Source: Polyangium mundeleinium
GTDB taxonomy: Bacteria; Myxococcota_A; Polyangia; Polyangiales; Polyangiaceae
Assembly: GCF_028369105.1 (NCBI RefSeq)
Contig: NZ_JAQNDO010000001.1
Coordinates: forward strand, 10,138,501-10,202,500
DNA: 64,000 nt
Direction: 5' to 3'
The position numbers and the translations under genes are program-made. The notes under the pieces were generated by a model. That model was given only the letters and a program-made list of their open reading frames with translations. It was not told where the DNA came from and searched no databases. This document shows positions 25,746 to 33,873 of the stretch, in pieces; positions within the stretch are counted from its first letter, which is position 1; each line of letters opens with the position of its first letter.

Positions 25746-27434
25746 GTGAGCGGCGAGCGATTTTACATGGCCCACCCGGGCGCGTTCTTGATCCCGGCCG
25801 AGCATCTCGACGAGGAGGGGATCGCGGGCCTCGCGTGGGAGGAGCGGGAGCTGCTCCAAGGCCGCCTCGGTTTTTCCGAGGAGCACATCGCCCTCTTCAA
25901 CCGGGGATATCGGCTCTACCGCGCGCGCGCCGCCTCGCTCCACGCTCGCGCGCCCGGCTCGTGGCTGCCGCCGCGCAAGGCAAACCTCCTGCTCGTCACC
26001 GATCCGGCGCGCGTGCGCCCCTACGCCGAGCCCTTCCTCGGCACGACGTGGTTTCTCTACGCCTCGGATCTCGATCCCACGCGCTCGCACGAGGAGTACG
26101 TCTGTTATCAGCTCTTCCACGTCGAGCGCCTCGCCTTCCTGAAGGCGCTGCGCGCGGCGGTCTGCTTCAACCTGAGTTATTTCCTCGATCGCACCGAGGA
26201 CGAGCTGCACGATTTCTCGCGCGCCGCCTCGCGCGCCACGCGGCCGGATGCGCCGGCTTTCGTGGCGCTCGCCCGCGCATTGCCCTGGATCCGGACCCTC
26301 TATCACCTGCCGCTCCGGGAGCCGCCGCCGGAGCGCAGCGAGGGGCTCGGCCACGTCGACGGCGCGGATCTTTTGATCCCCAAGGAAGTACGGCCCGATC
26401 TGCTCGCCCTCTTCGGCGCGTTCGACGCGGCCGCGCGCGAGATGCAGGCGTCGTTCTTCGCGGCGCAAGCCGCGGCCAGCGCCGAGGGCCCCGCGCCGGT
26501 CGACATCGTGTGTCGTTTCCTCGCGGAGGAGCGGCCCGACGTCGTGCTCATCGATCCGGCGGGAAAGGTCGTGTATCGGCCCGAAGACGCGGACCCACTC
26601 GACGACGCCCGCGCAGCGCTCGCGCCGCTCGTTTCGACGCAGGTCGCCGAGAGCCTGCGGGAGGACCTCCGCGTTGTCAGCGAAAAGAGCCGCGCCGTGC
26701 TCGCTTCCCTGCGGAATCCGGACGTGCTGCCGCGGACGAGCACGGAGGTGGATCTCGAAGGCGGCGTGTACATCCGGGCGGACTTGCGTCGCATCGTCTA
26801 CGAGCTGCGCCAGCCCGGCTTTGATCCGCTGCGCGAGGAGGCGCCGCCCTACCACCGGCAGCTCCTCGCCGCGCGGGTCGTCCACGAATGGGGCCACCTC
26901 GTGCACGAGGCGGGGCTCGTCCGCGTGCACGAGGCGCGAAAACGCGAATACGAGACGGCCCTCGCGCTCGTCGAAAGAAACTGGGAGACGATCGTCACCC
27001 ACATGCCCGCGCGCCTCGCCGAGGACGTGAAGCACGAGCTGGAGGAGTTCGGGGCCGATCCCGCCTCCCCTGGGCCCGCGCTCGCCCGGGTCACACTCGC
27101 GCGGATCGCCGATTACGCGTCGAACGTGTTCTTCCGGAGCTACCTGCGGAGCGAGGAGCTCCAATCGTACATCCGAACGAACGTGCGCCACCACCTGAAC
27201 GAGGACCTCGGGCCGCTCGCGCAGCTCGCACGGCACGCCCTGGAGCTCCAGTACCTCGGGCTCGCGTCGGGCGGGGATCCGCTCCCGTACTTCCTGGATA
27301 CGAGCTACTTCGACGCGTATTTTCTACGAACCAAGGTCTACGCCGAAGGGGAGATGCGAGGCCTCCTCCATTCGATGCAGCGGCTCTGCCACGGCTACGA
27401 GCTCGACCCCGAAGCATTCGTCGCCATGCCCTGA
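25746..27434 (+). CDS. Putative metal-dependent protease-like protein (HExxH)
   Basis: 562 residues from a GTG start with AAAGGGG upstream. Near residue 380, VVHEWGHLVHEAG gives an HExxH zinc-protease motif. A candidate third ligand would be a downstream Glu (for example EEFGADP, ~435), which is not certain. The N-terminal half is rich in aromatic and Arg residues (YVCYQLFHVERLAFLKALRA) and has no recognised domain. There is no signal peptide, so it would act in the cytoplasm. It forms an apparent operon with the membrane protein upstream. The metal site is seen in sequence; protease activity is inferred. Confidence 0.65.
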   Translation: MSGERFYMAHPGAFLIPAEHLDEEGIAGLAWEERELLQGRLGFSEEHIALFNRGYRLYRARAASLHARAPGSWLPPRKANLLLVTDPARVRPYAEPFLGTTWFLYASDLDPTRSHEEYVCYQLFHVERLAFLKALRAAVCFNLSYFLDRTEDELHDFSRAASRATRPDAPAFVALARALPWIRTLYHLPLREPPPERSEGLGHVDGADLLIPKEVRPDLLALFGAFDAAAREMQASFFAAQAAASAEGPAPVDIVCRFLAEERPDVVLIDPAGKVVYRPEDADPLDDARAALAPLVSTQVAESLREDLRVVSEKSRAVLASLRNPDVLPRTSTEVDLEGGVYIRADLRRIVYELRQPGFDPLREEAPPYHRQLLAARVVHEWGHLVHEAGLVRVHEARKREYETALALVERNWETIVTHMPARLAEDVKHELEEFGADPASPGPALARVTLARIADYASNVFFRSYLRSEELQSYIRTNVRHHLNEDLGPLAQLARHALELQYLGLASGGDPLPYFLDTSYFDAYFLRTKVYAEGEMRGLLHSMQRLCHGYELDPEAFVAMP

Positions 27435-27556
27435 GAGGGTGTTCCACAGGCTGCTGCGCGGCTCGATGCGTCGGTCGGCTTCGCTCGACGTACAGAGTAC
27501 GCCTCGCTCGGCCTCCCTAGCCTCGAGCCGCTCGCGACGCCTGTGGAACACCCTCT
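27434..27556. repeat. 123-bp imperfect inverted repeat (long hairpin)
   Basis: The outer arms are perfect: AGAGGGTGTTCCACAGGC (27434-27451) and its complement at 27539-27556. The inner part is partly complementary (GCGGCTCGA pairs with TCGAGCCGC), with the symmetry centre at GTAC-AGA-GTAC (27490-27500). It starts at the last base of the preceding stop codon. It could form a stable RNA hairpin (terminator or stability element) or be a small non-autonomous mobile repeat. A smaller hairpin GGTTGC-TC-GCAACC follows at 27571-27584. Confidence 0.8.
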
Positions 27557-27658
27557 GAGCCCGGGCCGCCGGTTGCTCGCAACCATGCGAATCGCGCTCG
27601 CAGCGATGCGATGAAAGGATGCTCGACGCCGCCCGGTGAATTGGGTAGGGGGTCGCGC

Positions 27659-30600
27659 ATGCGCGCGTTCTCCCTGTCATCGATCGGAATCTTGTCCCTC
27701 CTCGGCGCGACGGCATGCGGGGAGCGAAGCGGCGCCCCCGAGGAGCGCCCCCGCGACGTGGAGACGCGCCCGAATTCCGCGACGGTCGAGATGCCGAGCG
27801 CGCTCCGCGCAGCGGCGATCGCGGCGCAGCAGGCCGAGGCGGGGGAGGCCTATCGTTTCGTCCGGATGGAGCCGGGGCGACCGCTCCGCGCGGACAACCC
27901 CGCGCAAGGGTTCGTCGCGGCCATGGATGGATCGGCCGTCCGGATCGAGAACGCCGCGGGCGCGGGCGAGGCGTTCCAGGTATCGATGGCGTTCGCGGGC
28001 GTCGGCTGCAAAGGTGATCTCCGCGCGCCAGCGCCCGCCGAGCCTGTGGCTTCGGGCAACCGCACGGAATACCGGCGCGGGGACGTGACGGAGTGGTACG
28101 TGAACGGTCCGCTCGGGATCGAGCAGGGCTTCGACGTCACGAAGGACCCGGGCTGCAAGGGCGGGCTCTCGCTCGAAATGACCGTGTCGGGCGGGCTCGG
28201 GCCCGCGCTCGCGCCCGGGGGCGAGGCGATCGAGCTCGTCGACGAAAAAGGCCTCGCCCGGCTCCGGTATGGCGAGCTGTTCGTCGCCGACGCGACGGGC
28301 AAACCCGTGCCGTCTTCGCTCGCAGCGCAGGGCGGGCGCATCACGATCCACATCGACGACGCAGGCGCCGTCTACCCGCTCCATGTGGATCCACTCGTGG
28401 CCATCCTGCGCGGGAAGCTCACCGCCGCCGATTCGGCGGCGACGGATTACTTCGGCACCTCCGTGGCGATCGACGGCGACACGGCCCTGATCGGCGCCGA
28501 GGGCGACAGTTACGCGGGCGGCACGGACGCGGGCTCGGCGTACGTCTTCGTCCGCAATGGCCTCACCTGGAGCCAGCAAGCCAAGCTCCTCGTGGCGGGC
28601 GCGGCCCAGAACGATTTCGTCGGCTCGTCCGTCGCGCTCCGCGGCGACACGGCGCTCGTCGGGGCCCGGGGCGACGACACCGCGGCCGGCGTGGATTCGG
28701 GCGCGGCGTACGTCTTCGTCCGCAATGGCACAACGTGGTCGCTCCAGGCGCAACTCCTCGCGTCCGACGCGGCGGCAGGAGATGCGTTTGGCGCCTCGGT
28801 CTCGCTCGACGGCGACACGGCCGTCGTCGGCGCCGATCTCGACGACACCGCGGCCGGCGGCGTGGATTCAGGCTCGGCCTACGTCTTCGTCCGGACCGGG
28901 AGCACCTGGACGCAACAAGCCCAGTTCCTGCCGAGCAGCGGCGTCGCCGGAGGCGTGTTCGGGCGGTCGGTCGCGGTCGAGGCCAACACGGCCCTCGTCG
29001 GCTCGCCGCACGGGACCGCTGCGGGCCGGGTGTACGTCTACGTCCGGAGCGGGGCCGTCTGGACGCAACAAGCCTCGATCGGCCCGGCGGACGGCGCGGC
29101 GGACGACCGGTTCGGCAGCGCGGTCGCCCTGAGCGGCGACACGGCCCTCATCGGCTGCCCCTACGACAACGCGGCGTTCGGGCTCGATGTCGGCGCGGCC
29201 TACACGTTCGTGCGCACCATGAACACGTGGACGCAACAAGCCAAGATCCTGCCGAGCAACGCCGCGGAGAACATGACCTTCGGCAATGCGGTCGCGATCC
29301 GCGGCGACCGGGCCGTCATCGGCGCGTGGCACGCCGAGCCCCTCTCCAACCTGTTCACGGGCGCCGCGTACGTGTTCGTGCGGAGCGGCAGCACATGGTC
29401 GCAGCTCGCGCAGATCAAGGGGACCGATACGAGTTATGGCGACTACTTCGGCAGCAGCGTCGCCTTGAGCGACACCTTCGCCCTCGTCGGGGCGGTGGGC
29501 GAATCGTTCGACGCGAAAATGGACGCGGGCGCGGCGTACGTGTTCGAGCTCTTCGAGCAGCTCCCGAACGGCGCGGCCTGCAATGTCGCCCAGGAGTGCG
29601 TGAGCGGCTTCTGCGTGGACGGCGTGTGCTGCAACAATGCCTGCGGAGGCGGCGTCTCGACCGATTGCCAGGCGTGCAGCGTGGCCCAGGGCGCGGTCAC
29701 GAACGGCACGTGTGGCCCTTCGGTGAACGGCACCGTGTGCCGCGCGGCGAACGGCGCCTGTGACCTCGCGGAGACGTGCAATGGCTCTTCGACGAGCTGC
29801 CCGTCGAACAAATACACGACCGCCGGAACGGTCTGCCGCGTGGCCGCGGGCGCGTGTGACGTGCCGGAGACGTGCAGCGGAAACAGCGCCGCTTGCCCCA
29901 CGGATGCGATCGCGCCCGCGGGGACGTCGTGCCGGCCGCCCGAGGGCGCTTGCGACGAAGCCGAGTTCTGCACGGGAAGCGCAGTGGTTTGCCCGGACGA
30001 TACCTTCAAGGCGACCGGCACCACCTGCCGCGCGGCGGCGGGCATCTGCGACCTGGCCGAGCTTTGTCCAGGGGATGCCGCGGCTTGCCCGGCGGACACG
30101 CTCAAGGCCGCCGGCACGACCTGCCGCGCCTCGGCGGGCGCCTGCGACGTCGCCGAGAGCTGCAACGGGAGCGGCGTCACCTGCCCTGCGAATGCCTTCT
30201 CCCCGGCCGGCACGACCTGCCGCGCCTCGGCCGGCGCCTGTGACGTCGCGGAGGTTTGCTCCGGCAACACGGCGCCCTGCCCCGGCGATACGCTCGTCCC
30301 TGCCGGTACGACCTGCCGCGCCTCGGCCGGCGCTTGTGACATCGCGGAGGTTTGCCCCGGCAATACGCCGGCCTGCCCCGGCGACACGCTCGTCGCGGCC
30401 GGCACCACCTGCCGCGCGGCCGCGGGCGCGTGTGATCTCGCCGAATCGTGCACGGGCGCAGACGCCGCGTGCCCGACCGACCTCCGCGCGGGGCCGGCCG
30501 TGACATGTCGTCCCGCGGCCGGGCCTTGCGACGTGTCGGAGGCGTGTGACGGCGTGAGCGAAAACTGCCCGTTCGACGGTGTGGCGAGCGTCATGACGAT

Positions 30601-31255
30601 CTGCCGCATGGCGGCCGGTCCGTGCGACATTCCGGAGAAATGCGACGGGGTCGGCAAGGGCTGCACGGCGGATTTGATCGCGGACACGACGGTCACGTGC
30701 AGGCCGGCCGCGGATGCGTGTGACGCGACGGAGAAATGCACCGGCGTGGATACCGCGTGTCCGCTCGACATGACGGCCCCCGATGGGACGGCGTGTGGCA
30801 ACAAGGTTTGCCTCGACGGCGAATGCACGGGCGCGGGCGGAAGCGGCGGCGCGGGCGGAAGCGGAGGCGCGGGCGGCAGCGGCGGCGCGGGCGGCAGCGG
30901 CGGCGCGGGCGGCAGCGGCGGCGCGGGCGGCAGCGGAGGCGCAGGCGGCAGCGGCGGCGTTGGCGGCAACGGCGGCGCAGGCGGCAACGGCGGCGGTGCT
31001 GGCGGCGTCGGCGGCAACGGCGGTGCTGGCGGTAGCGGCGGTGCTGGCGGTAGCGGCGGCGTCGGTGGGAATGGCGGCGCTGGCGGCGCTGGCGGCAGCG
31101 GTACCGGCGGCGCCGACACCGTCGACCCCGCGGACGACGGCTCCTGCGGCTGCCGCGTGGTCGGCGCGCCTCCCGCGTCGACGCCGCTCGCCTTGCTCTC
31201 GCTCGTCCTCGCCGCGGGCGCACGCCCCTTCCGGCGGCGTCGTTCCCGCCGCTAA
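27659..31255 (+). CDS. Large FG-GAP / Cys-repeat lipoprotein with MYXO-CTERM-like tail
   Basis: 1198 residues. The ATG at 27659 gives MRAFSLSSIGILSLLGATAC, a lipoprotein signal. After ~230 residues come seven FG-GAP-like propeller repeats (pattern GDTALIGA...GSAYVFVR...W-x-QQAKL, nt ~28430-29560). About ten Cys-rich repeats follow (C-x-A-x-x-G-x-CD-x-A-E-x-C-x-G...CP, nt ~29600-30830), reminiscent of disintegrin-like repeats. A GGAGGSGG tract spans nt ~30835-31116. The end is CGCRVVG, a hydrophobic stretch and RRRRSRR. That matches the MYXO-CTERM sorting signal, which normally leads to surface anchoring and processing. It is probably a surface adhesin. Confidence 0.85.
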   Translation: MRAFSLSSIGILSLLGATACGERSGAPEERPRDVETRPNSATVEMPSALRAAAIAAQQAEAGEAYRFVRMEPGRPLRADNPAQGFVAAMDGSAVRIENAAGAGEAFQVSMAFAGVGCKGDLRAPAPAEPVASGNRTEYRRGDVTEWYVNGPLGIEQGFDVTKDPGCKGGLSLEMTVSGGLGPALAPGGEAIELVDEKGLARLRYGELFVADATGKPVPSSLAAQGGRITIHIDDAGAVYPLHVDPLVAILRGKLTAADSAATDYFGTSVAIDGDTALIGAEGDSYAGGTDAGSAYVFVRNGLTWSQQAKLLVAGAAQNDFVGSSVALRGDTALVGARGDDTAAGVDSGAAYVFVRNGTTWSLQAQLLASDAAAGDAFGASVSLDGDTAVVGADLDDTAAGGVDSGSAYVFVRTGSTWTQQAQFLPSSGVAGGVFGRSVAVEANTALVGSPHGTAAGRVYVYVRSGAVWTQQASIGPADGAADDRFGSAVALSGDTALIGCPYDNAAFGLDVGAAYTFVRTMNTWTQQAKILPSNAAENMTFGNAVAIRGDRAVIGAWHAEPLSNLFTGAAYVFVRSGSTWSQLAQIKGTDTSYGDYFGSSVALSDTFALVGAVGESFDAKMDAGAAYVFELFEQLPNGAACNVAQECVSGFCVDGVCCNNACGGGVSTDCQACSVAQGAVTNGTCGPSVNGTVCRAANGACDLAETCNGSSTSCPSNKYTTAGTVCRVAAGACDVPETCSGNSAACPTDAIAPAGTSCRPPEGACDEAEFCTGSAVVCPDDTFKATGTTCRAAAGICDLAELCPGDAAACPADTLKAAGTTCRASAGACDVAESCNGSGVTCPANAFSPAGTTCRASAGACDVAEVCSGNTAPCPGDTLVPAGTTCRASAGACDIAEVCPGNTPACPGDTLVAAGTTCRAAAGACDLAESCTGADAACPTDLRAGPAVTCRPAAGPCDVSEACDGVSENCPFDGVASVMTICRMAAGPCDIPEKCDGVGKGCTADLIADTTVTCRPAADACDATEKCTGVDTACPLDMTAPDGTACGNKVCLDGECTGAGGSGGAGGSGGAGGSGGAGGSGGAGGSGGAGGSGGAGGSGGVGGNGGAGGNGGGAGGVGGNGGAGGSGGAGGSGGVGGNGGAGGAGGSGTGGADTVDPADDGSCGCRVVGAPPASTPLALLSLVLAAGARPFRRRRSRR

Positions 31256-31869
31256 CGGATCCGCTCCCGCAAATCCGGCCTCGTCCGCGGGTCCTTGAAG
31301 GTCACGTTGCTCGTCGAATGGGCGGCCGAGATCCCACCGAGGATGCCCGAGATGGGCAGGAGCAGGACGAGCCCGGTGAAGCCCACCGCCGAAAGCGCAG
31401 TCTGCGCGCCTTTCTCCTCGGCGAGCGGGACGCCGATGACGCCCGTCAGCATGAGGGCGCCGCCCGTGATCATCGTGCCGAGAAAGATTCGATAGAGCGT
31501 GTCGTATGTCGCCTGCGAGGTGGTCTTCACGTCGAGCCAGACCACCGGATCCTGCGGCGAGAACAGCTCGAAGCTCGACGTCGGACGGGCGCCGAGGGCC
31601 TCGACGTGGAACCGCGCGCCCTTCCGCACGGGGATCACACGATCACAGGGCGCGGCGCAGGCGGGGACGTCCTGGTCCCGCCGCTCCTCGACGAGCGTCG
31701 CGGCGGGCTGATCCGCGTCGATCCGTACGTGGACGTGTTGCTCCGGCGCGGCCGGCGCGCTCGGCGGAGCGGCCGGCTTCGGCGGGCGGAGCGGCGACGA
31801 GCAGCCGGCCATGGCGAGGAGGAGCGTCGCGCTCAAACAAACGGTTTTTCCGCGGGGGCAGATCGACAT
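31252..31869 (-). CDS. Membrane-anchored lipoprotein, paralog of the next gene
   Basis: 205 residues; MSICPRGKTVCLSATLLLAMAGC gives a lipobox (AMAGC). The mature part starts with a Pro-rich linker, then a beta-rich stretch (HVHVRIDADQPA...CAAPCDRVIPV), then two membrane helices (TMITGGALMLTGVIGV; TGLVLLLPISGILGGISA). The CAAPCDR motif and the two-helix tail are shared with the gene at 31878-32468. Its stop codon overlaps the convergent MYXO-CTERM gene stop by 3 nt. A TTG at 31881 could be an earlier start. Confidence 0.75.
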   Translation of the reverse strand: MSICPRGKTVCLSATLLLAMAGCSSPLRPPKPAAPPSAPAAPEQHVHVRIDADQPAATLVEERRDQDVPACAAPCDRVIPVRKGARFHVEALGARPTSSFELFSPQDPVVWLDVKTTSQATYDTLYRIFLGTMITGGALMLTGVIGVPLAEEKGAQTALSAVGFTGLVLLLPISGILGGISAAHSTSNVTFKDPRTRPDLRERIR

Positions 31870-31877
31870 GACGCGCC

Positions 31878-32468
31878 TCAAAACCGGACGGTCACGATCC
31901 CGCGGGCCTGTTCGCGGCGGGGATCGGGGAGGACCTCGACCTTCGTTTCCGACACGACGAGGAGCGGAATGCCGACCGCCATGGCGACGCCGCCGCCGAT
32001 CGCCGCGCCGAGGCAGCCGTATTTCAGCCGGTCCTCCACCCCCTCCCCGCTCCCGAGCGCGTCGCCGACGGCTGCGAGGAGGAAAATGACGCCCGACATC
32101 AGCGCCGCGGCCCCGCCGGCCGTGGCCAACGTGATCCCGCCGTAAAAACCCCCGTGGCTGCCTGTGTCGACGCGCAGGAGGACCCGCGGGCCCGCTTGTC
32201 CCAACGTGAAAGGCTGCGCGCGCGGGAAAGCGCCCTCGATGGAGAAACGGTCCGGCGGATCAAAGGCGATCCCCCGGTCGCAGGGCGCGGCGCAGACGAC
32301 GTCCCCGAAACGGCCGACGTTCCGCCGCAACGAAAGCGGCGCGTCGGCCTCGATGTGCACGAAGGCCTTGACCGTGGGCTTGGGACGCGGGTCGGGCGCG
32401 GCTTGCCCGAACGCGACCGGGGTCCCGAGGAGGAGAGCGAAGCCGAGGAGGAGGGAGGGCAAACGCAT
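31878..32468 (-). CDS. Secreted membrane protein, paralog of the preceding entry
   Basis: 196 residues from the ATG at 32468: MRLPSLLLGFALLLGTPVAFGQ is a signal peptide without a lipobox Cys. FVHIEADAPLSLRR...VCAAPCDRGIAF aligns with the beta-rich CAAPCDR region of the paralog. Two membrane helices follow (ITLATAGGAAALMSGVIFLL and GAAIGGGVAMAVGIPLLVV). The two genes lie 8 bp apart on one strand and are clearly a duplicated pair. The CAAPCDR motif resembles PEGA-associated envelope proteins seen in myxobacteria; the function is unknown. Confidence 0.75.
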   Translation of the reverse strand: MRLPSLLLGFALLLGTPVAFGQAAPDPRPKPTVKAFVHIEADAPLSLRRNVGRFGDVVCAAPCDRGIAFDPPDRFSIEGAFPRAQPFTLGQAGPRVLLRVDTGSHGGFYGGITLATAGGAAALMSGVIFLLAAVGDALGSGEGVEDRLKYGCLGAAIGGGVAMAVGIPLLVVSETKVEVLPDPRREQARGIVTVRF

Positions 32469-32542
32469 GGAGGCCCGGAGGCGCCATCGTAGAGCGGGAC
32501 GGTTCGGCGTTCTAGAAGATCGCGCAGCGTTCGGCGCTCCTC

Positions 32543-32972
32543 GATCACGGGCTCGCCGACTCCGATGTCGAAGGGGGTGGACTCCGATCACGGACTCGCC
32601 GACTCCGATATCGAAGAGGGCGGACTCCGATCACGGGCTCGCCGACCCCGATGTCGAAGGGGCAGCACTCCGATCACGGGCTCGCCGACTCCGATGTCGA
32701 AGAGGGCGGACTCCGATCACGGGCTCGCCGACTCCGATGTCGAAGAGGCAGCACTCCGATCACGGGCTCGCCGACCCCGATGTCGAAGAGGCAGCACTCC
32801 GATCACGGACTCGCCGACCCCGATGTCGAAGAGGCAGCACTCCGATCACGGACTCGCCGACCCCGATGTCGAAGAGGCAGCACTCCGATCACGGGCTCGC
32901 CGACTCCGATGTCGAAGAGGCTCGACTCCGTTCACGGACTCGCCGACTCCGTCGAGCTGCGGATGCAAGCTC
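32543..32972. repeat. Tandem array, 43-bp unit, ten copies
   Basis: GATCACGG (TTCACGG in the last copy) starts at 32543, 32586, 32629, 32672, 32715, 32758, 32801, 32844, 32887 and 32930, an exact 43-bp period. Units differ by few bases. Because 43 is not a multiple of three, all three plus-strand frames stay open and encode the same cyclic peptide, so the open frames are by-products of the array. There are no spacers, so it is not a CRISPR. It lies between the envelope gene pair and the toxin/immunity locus. Confidence 0.95.
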
Positions 32973-33216
32973 GGCTCAACCTGACGCGCTCGATGGCCAG
33001 CCTGGCGATCGGGGGGAGGTGGAGACGCGCGAATGCTTCGGAGAAGCGACCGCGCGCGGTTGCGTGGACGAGCTTCTCCTGCTGGTCCGGGGTGATAGCG
33101 CCGCGCAGGTGTTCCAGCCCGGAGACGAGGGCGGCATCGAACGCGTGGAGCAGGGTGCAGGGCCCGAGGCGGAGCCGGCCCACGAGCGCGCCCGTGGGCG
33201 GCCCTTCGCAGCACAC
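32932..33216 (-). pseudogene. Possible truncated gene downstream of the immunity candidate
   Basis: The 94-codon frame from a GTG at 33216 reads like a real protein in its first ~80 residues (LVGRLRLGPCTLLHAFDAAL, RFSEAFARLHLPPIARLAI) with G/C-rich third positions. It ends inside the 43-bp array, so the natural C-terminus looks replaced. The GTG lies 3 bp after the stop of 33220-33873 and has no good ribosome site. It may be a remnant of an orphan immunity or other accessory gene. The family is not recognised. Confidence 0.4.
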
Positions 33217-33219
33217 GCG

Positions 33220-33873
33220 TCAGTCGTCATCACAGGAGAACCGCGCCAGGAATTTCTCGGGCAGGGAGCTATATCGCCTCTTGGTCTTCGACCGCTCCCG
33301 CTCGATGCACTCGCGGCACTTATCCTTGCACCCGAGCCGCTTCCAGAGGATCGCGGCATAACAGAGCTCGAACGTATCCTCAAAGGGCATGACGTGTCGG
33401 TCTTCCTTCCTGCGGGGCTGCGAGAGGAACTCCGCGACCGAGCGTTCGTCCCGGAACCGATCGAAGAACGGCAGGGCCGCGACCTCCACGAGCCTCCGCA
33501 ATTCCTGCCCTACTTCGTCGTCCTTCTCGGGCCCATCGGAGGACGTGAGCTTATACCACGAGTCGCCCGTCGGTGTCAGCATTCCGGGCCTCACGTTCAG
33601 GAGCCCGTACGCTGCGTCAACCGCCTTGGGTTCGACGCAGTTCCCGAAGATACCTCTGACCCCTGGCACGTGAATCCCACAATTCGTCGTGAAACGGTAC
33701 TCGTCGGCCGTGTTGAGGTCGTCACTCTCGTGATTGAAGAAGTGCTGGACGCTCCCCAGATCCCGCACGTACACGATCCCTCGTTTCTTGAACCCTGCTT
33801 CGTGGAGCGTGGGCGTTACCCACGTCTTGAAGATGTGGCTCATTCGATCCCGCAGGACTCGCTTATGGGTCAT
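33220..33873 (-). CDS. DUF4304-like protein, candidate immunity protein
   Basis: 217 residues. The start MSHIFKTWVTPTLHEAGFKKRGIVYVRD and the following beta pattern fit the DUF4304 family (a short N-terminal helix, GFKKRG, then strands). Cys residues near the end (CKDKCREC) may bind metal. There is no signal peptide. Its ATG lies within the last codons of the upstream nuclease-lipoprotein gene, an 11-nt overlap (33863-33873), so it is translationally coupled to it. A small soluble protein fused to the 3' end of a polymorphic toxin gene is the expected place for the immunity gene. Toxin neutralisation is therefore inferred from position. Confidence 0.7.
   Translation of the reverse strand: MTHKRVLRDRMSHIFKTWVTPTLHEAGFKKRGIVYVRDLGSVQHFFNHESDDLNTADEYRFTTNCGIHVPGVRGIFGNCVEPKAVDAAYGLLNVRPGMLTPTGDSWYKLTSSDGPEKDDEVGQELRRLVEVAALPFFDRFRDERSVAEFLSQPRRKEDRHVMPFEDTFELCYAAILWKRLGCKDKCRECIERERSKTKRRYSSLPEKFLARFSCDDD

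Noticed and set aside
32543..32972. CRISPR array
   Set aside because: The 43-bp units abut directly with no unique spacers, and no cas gene is near.
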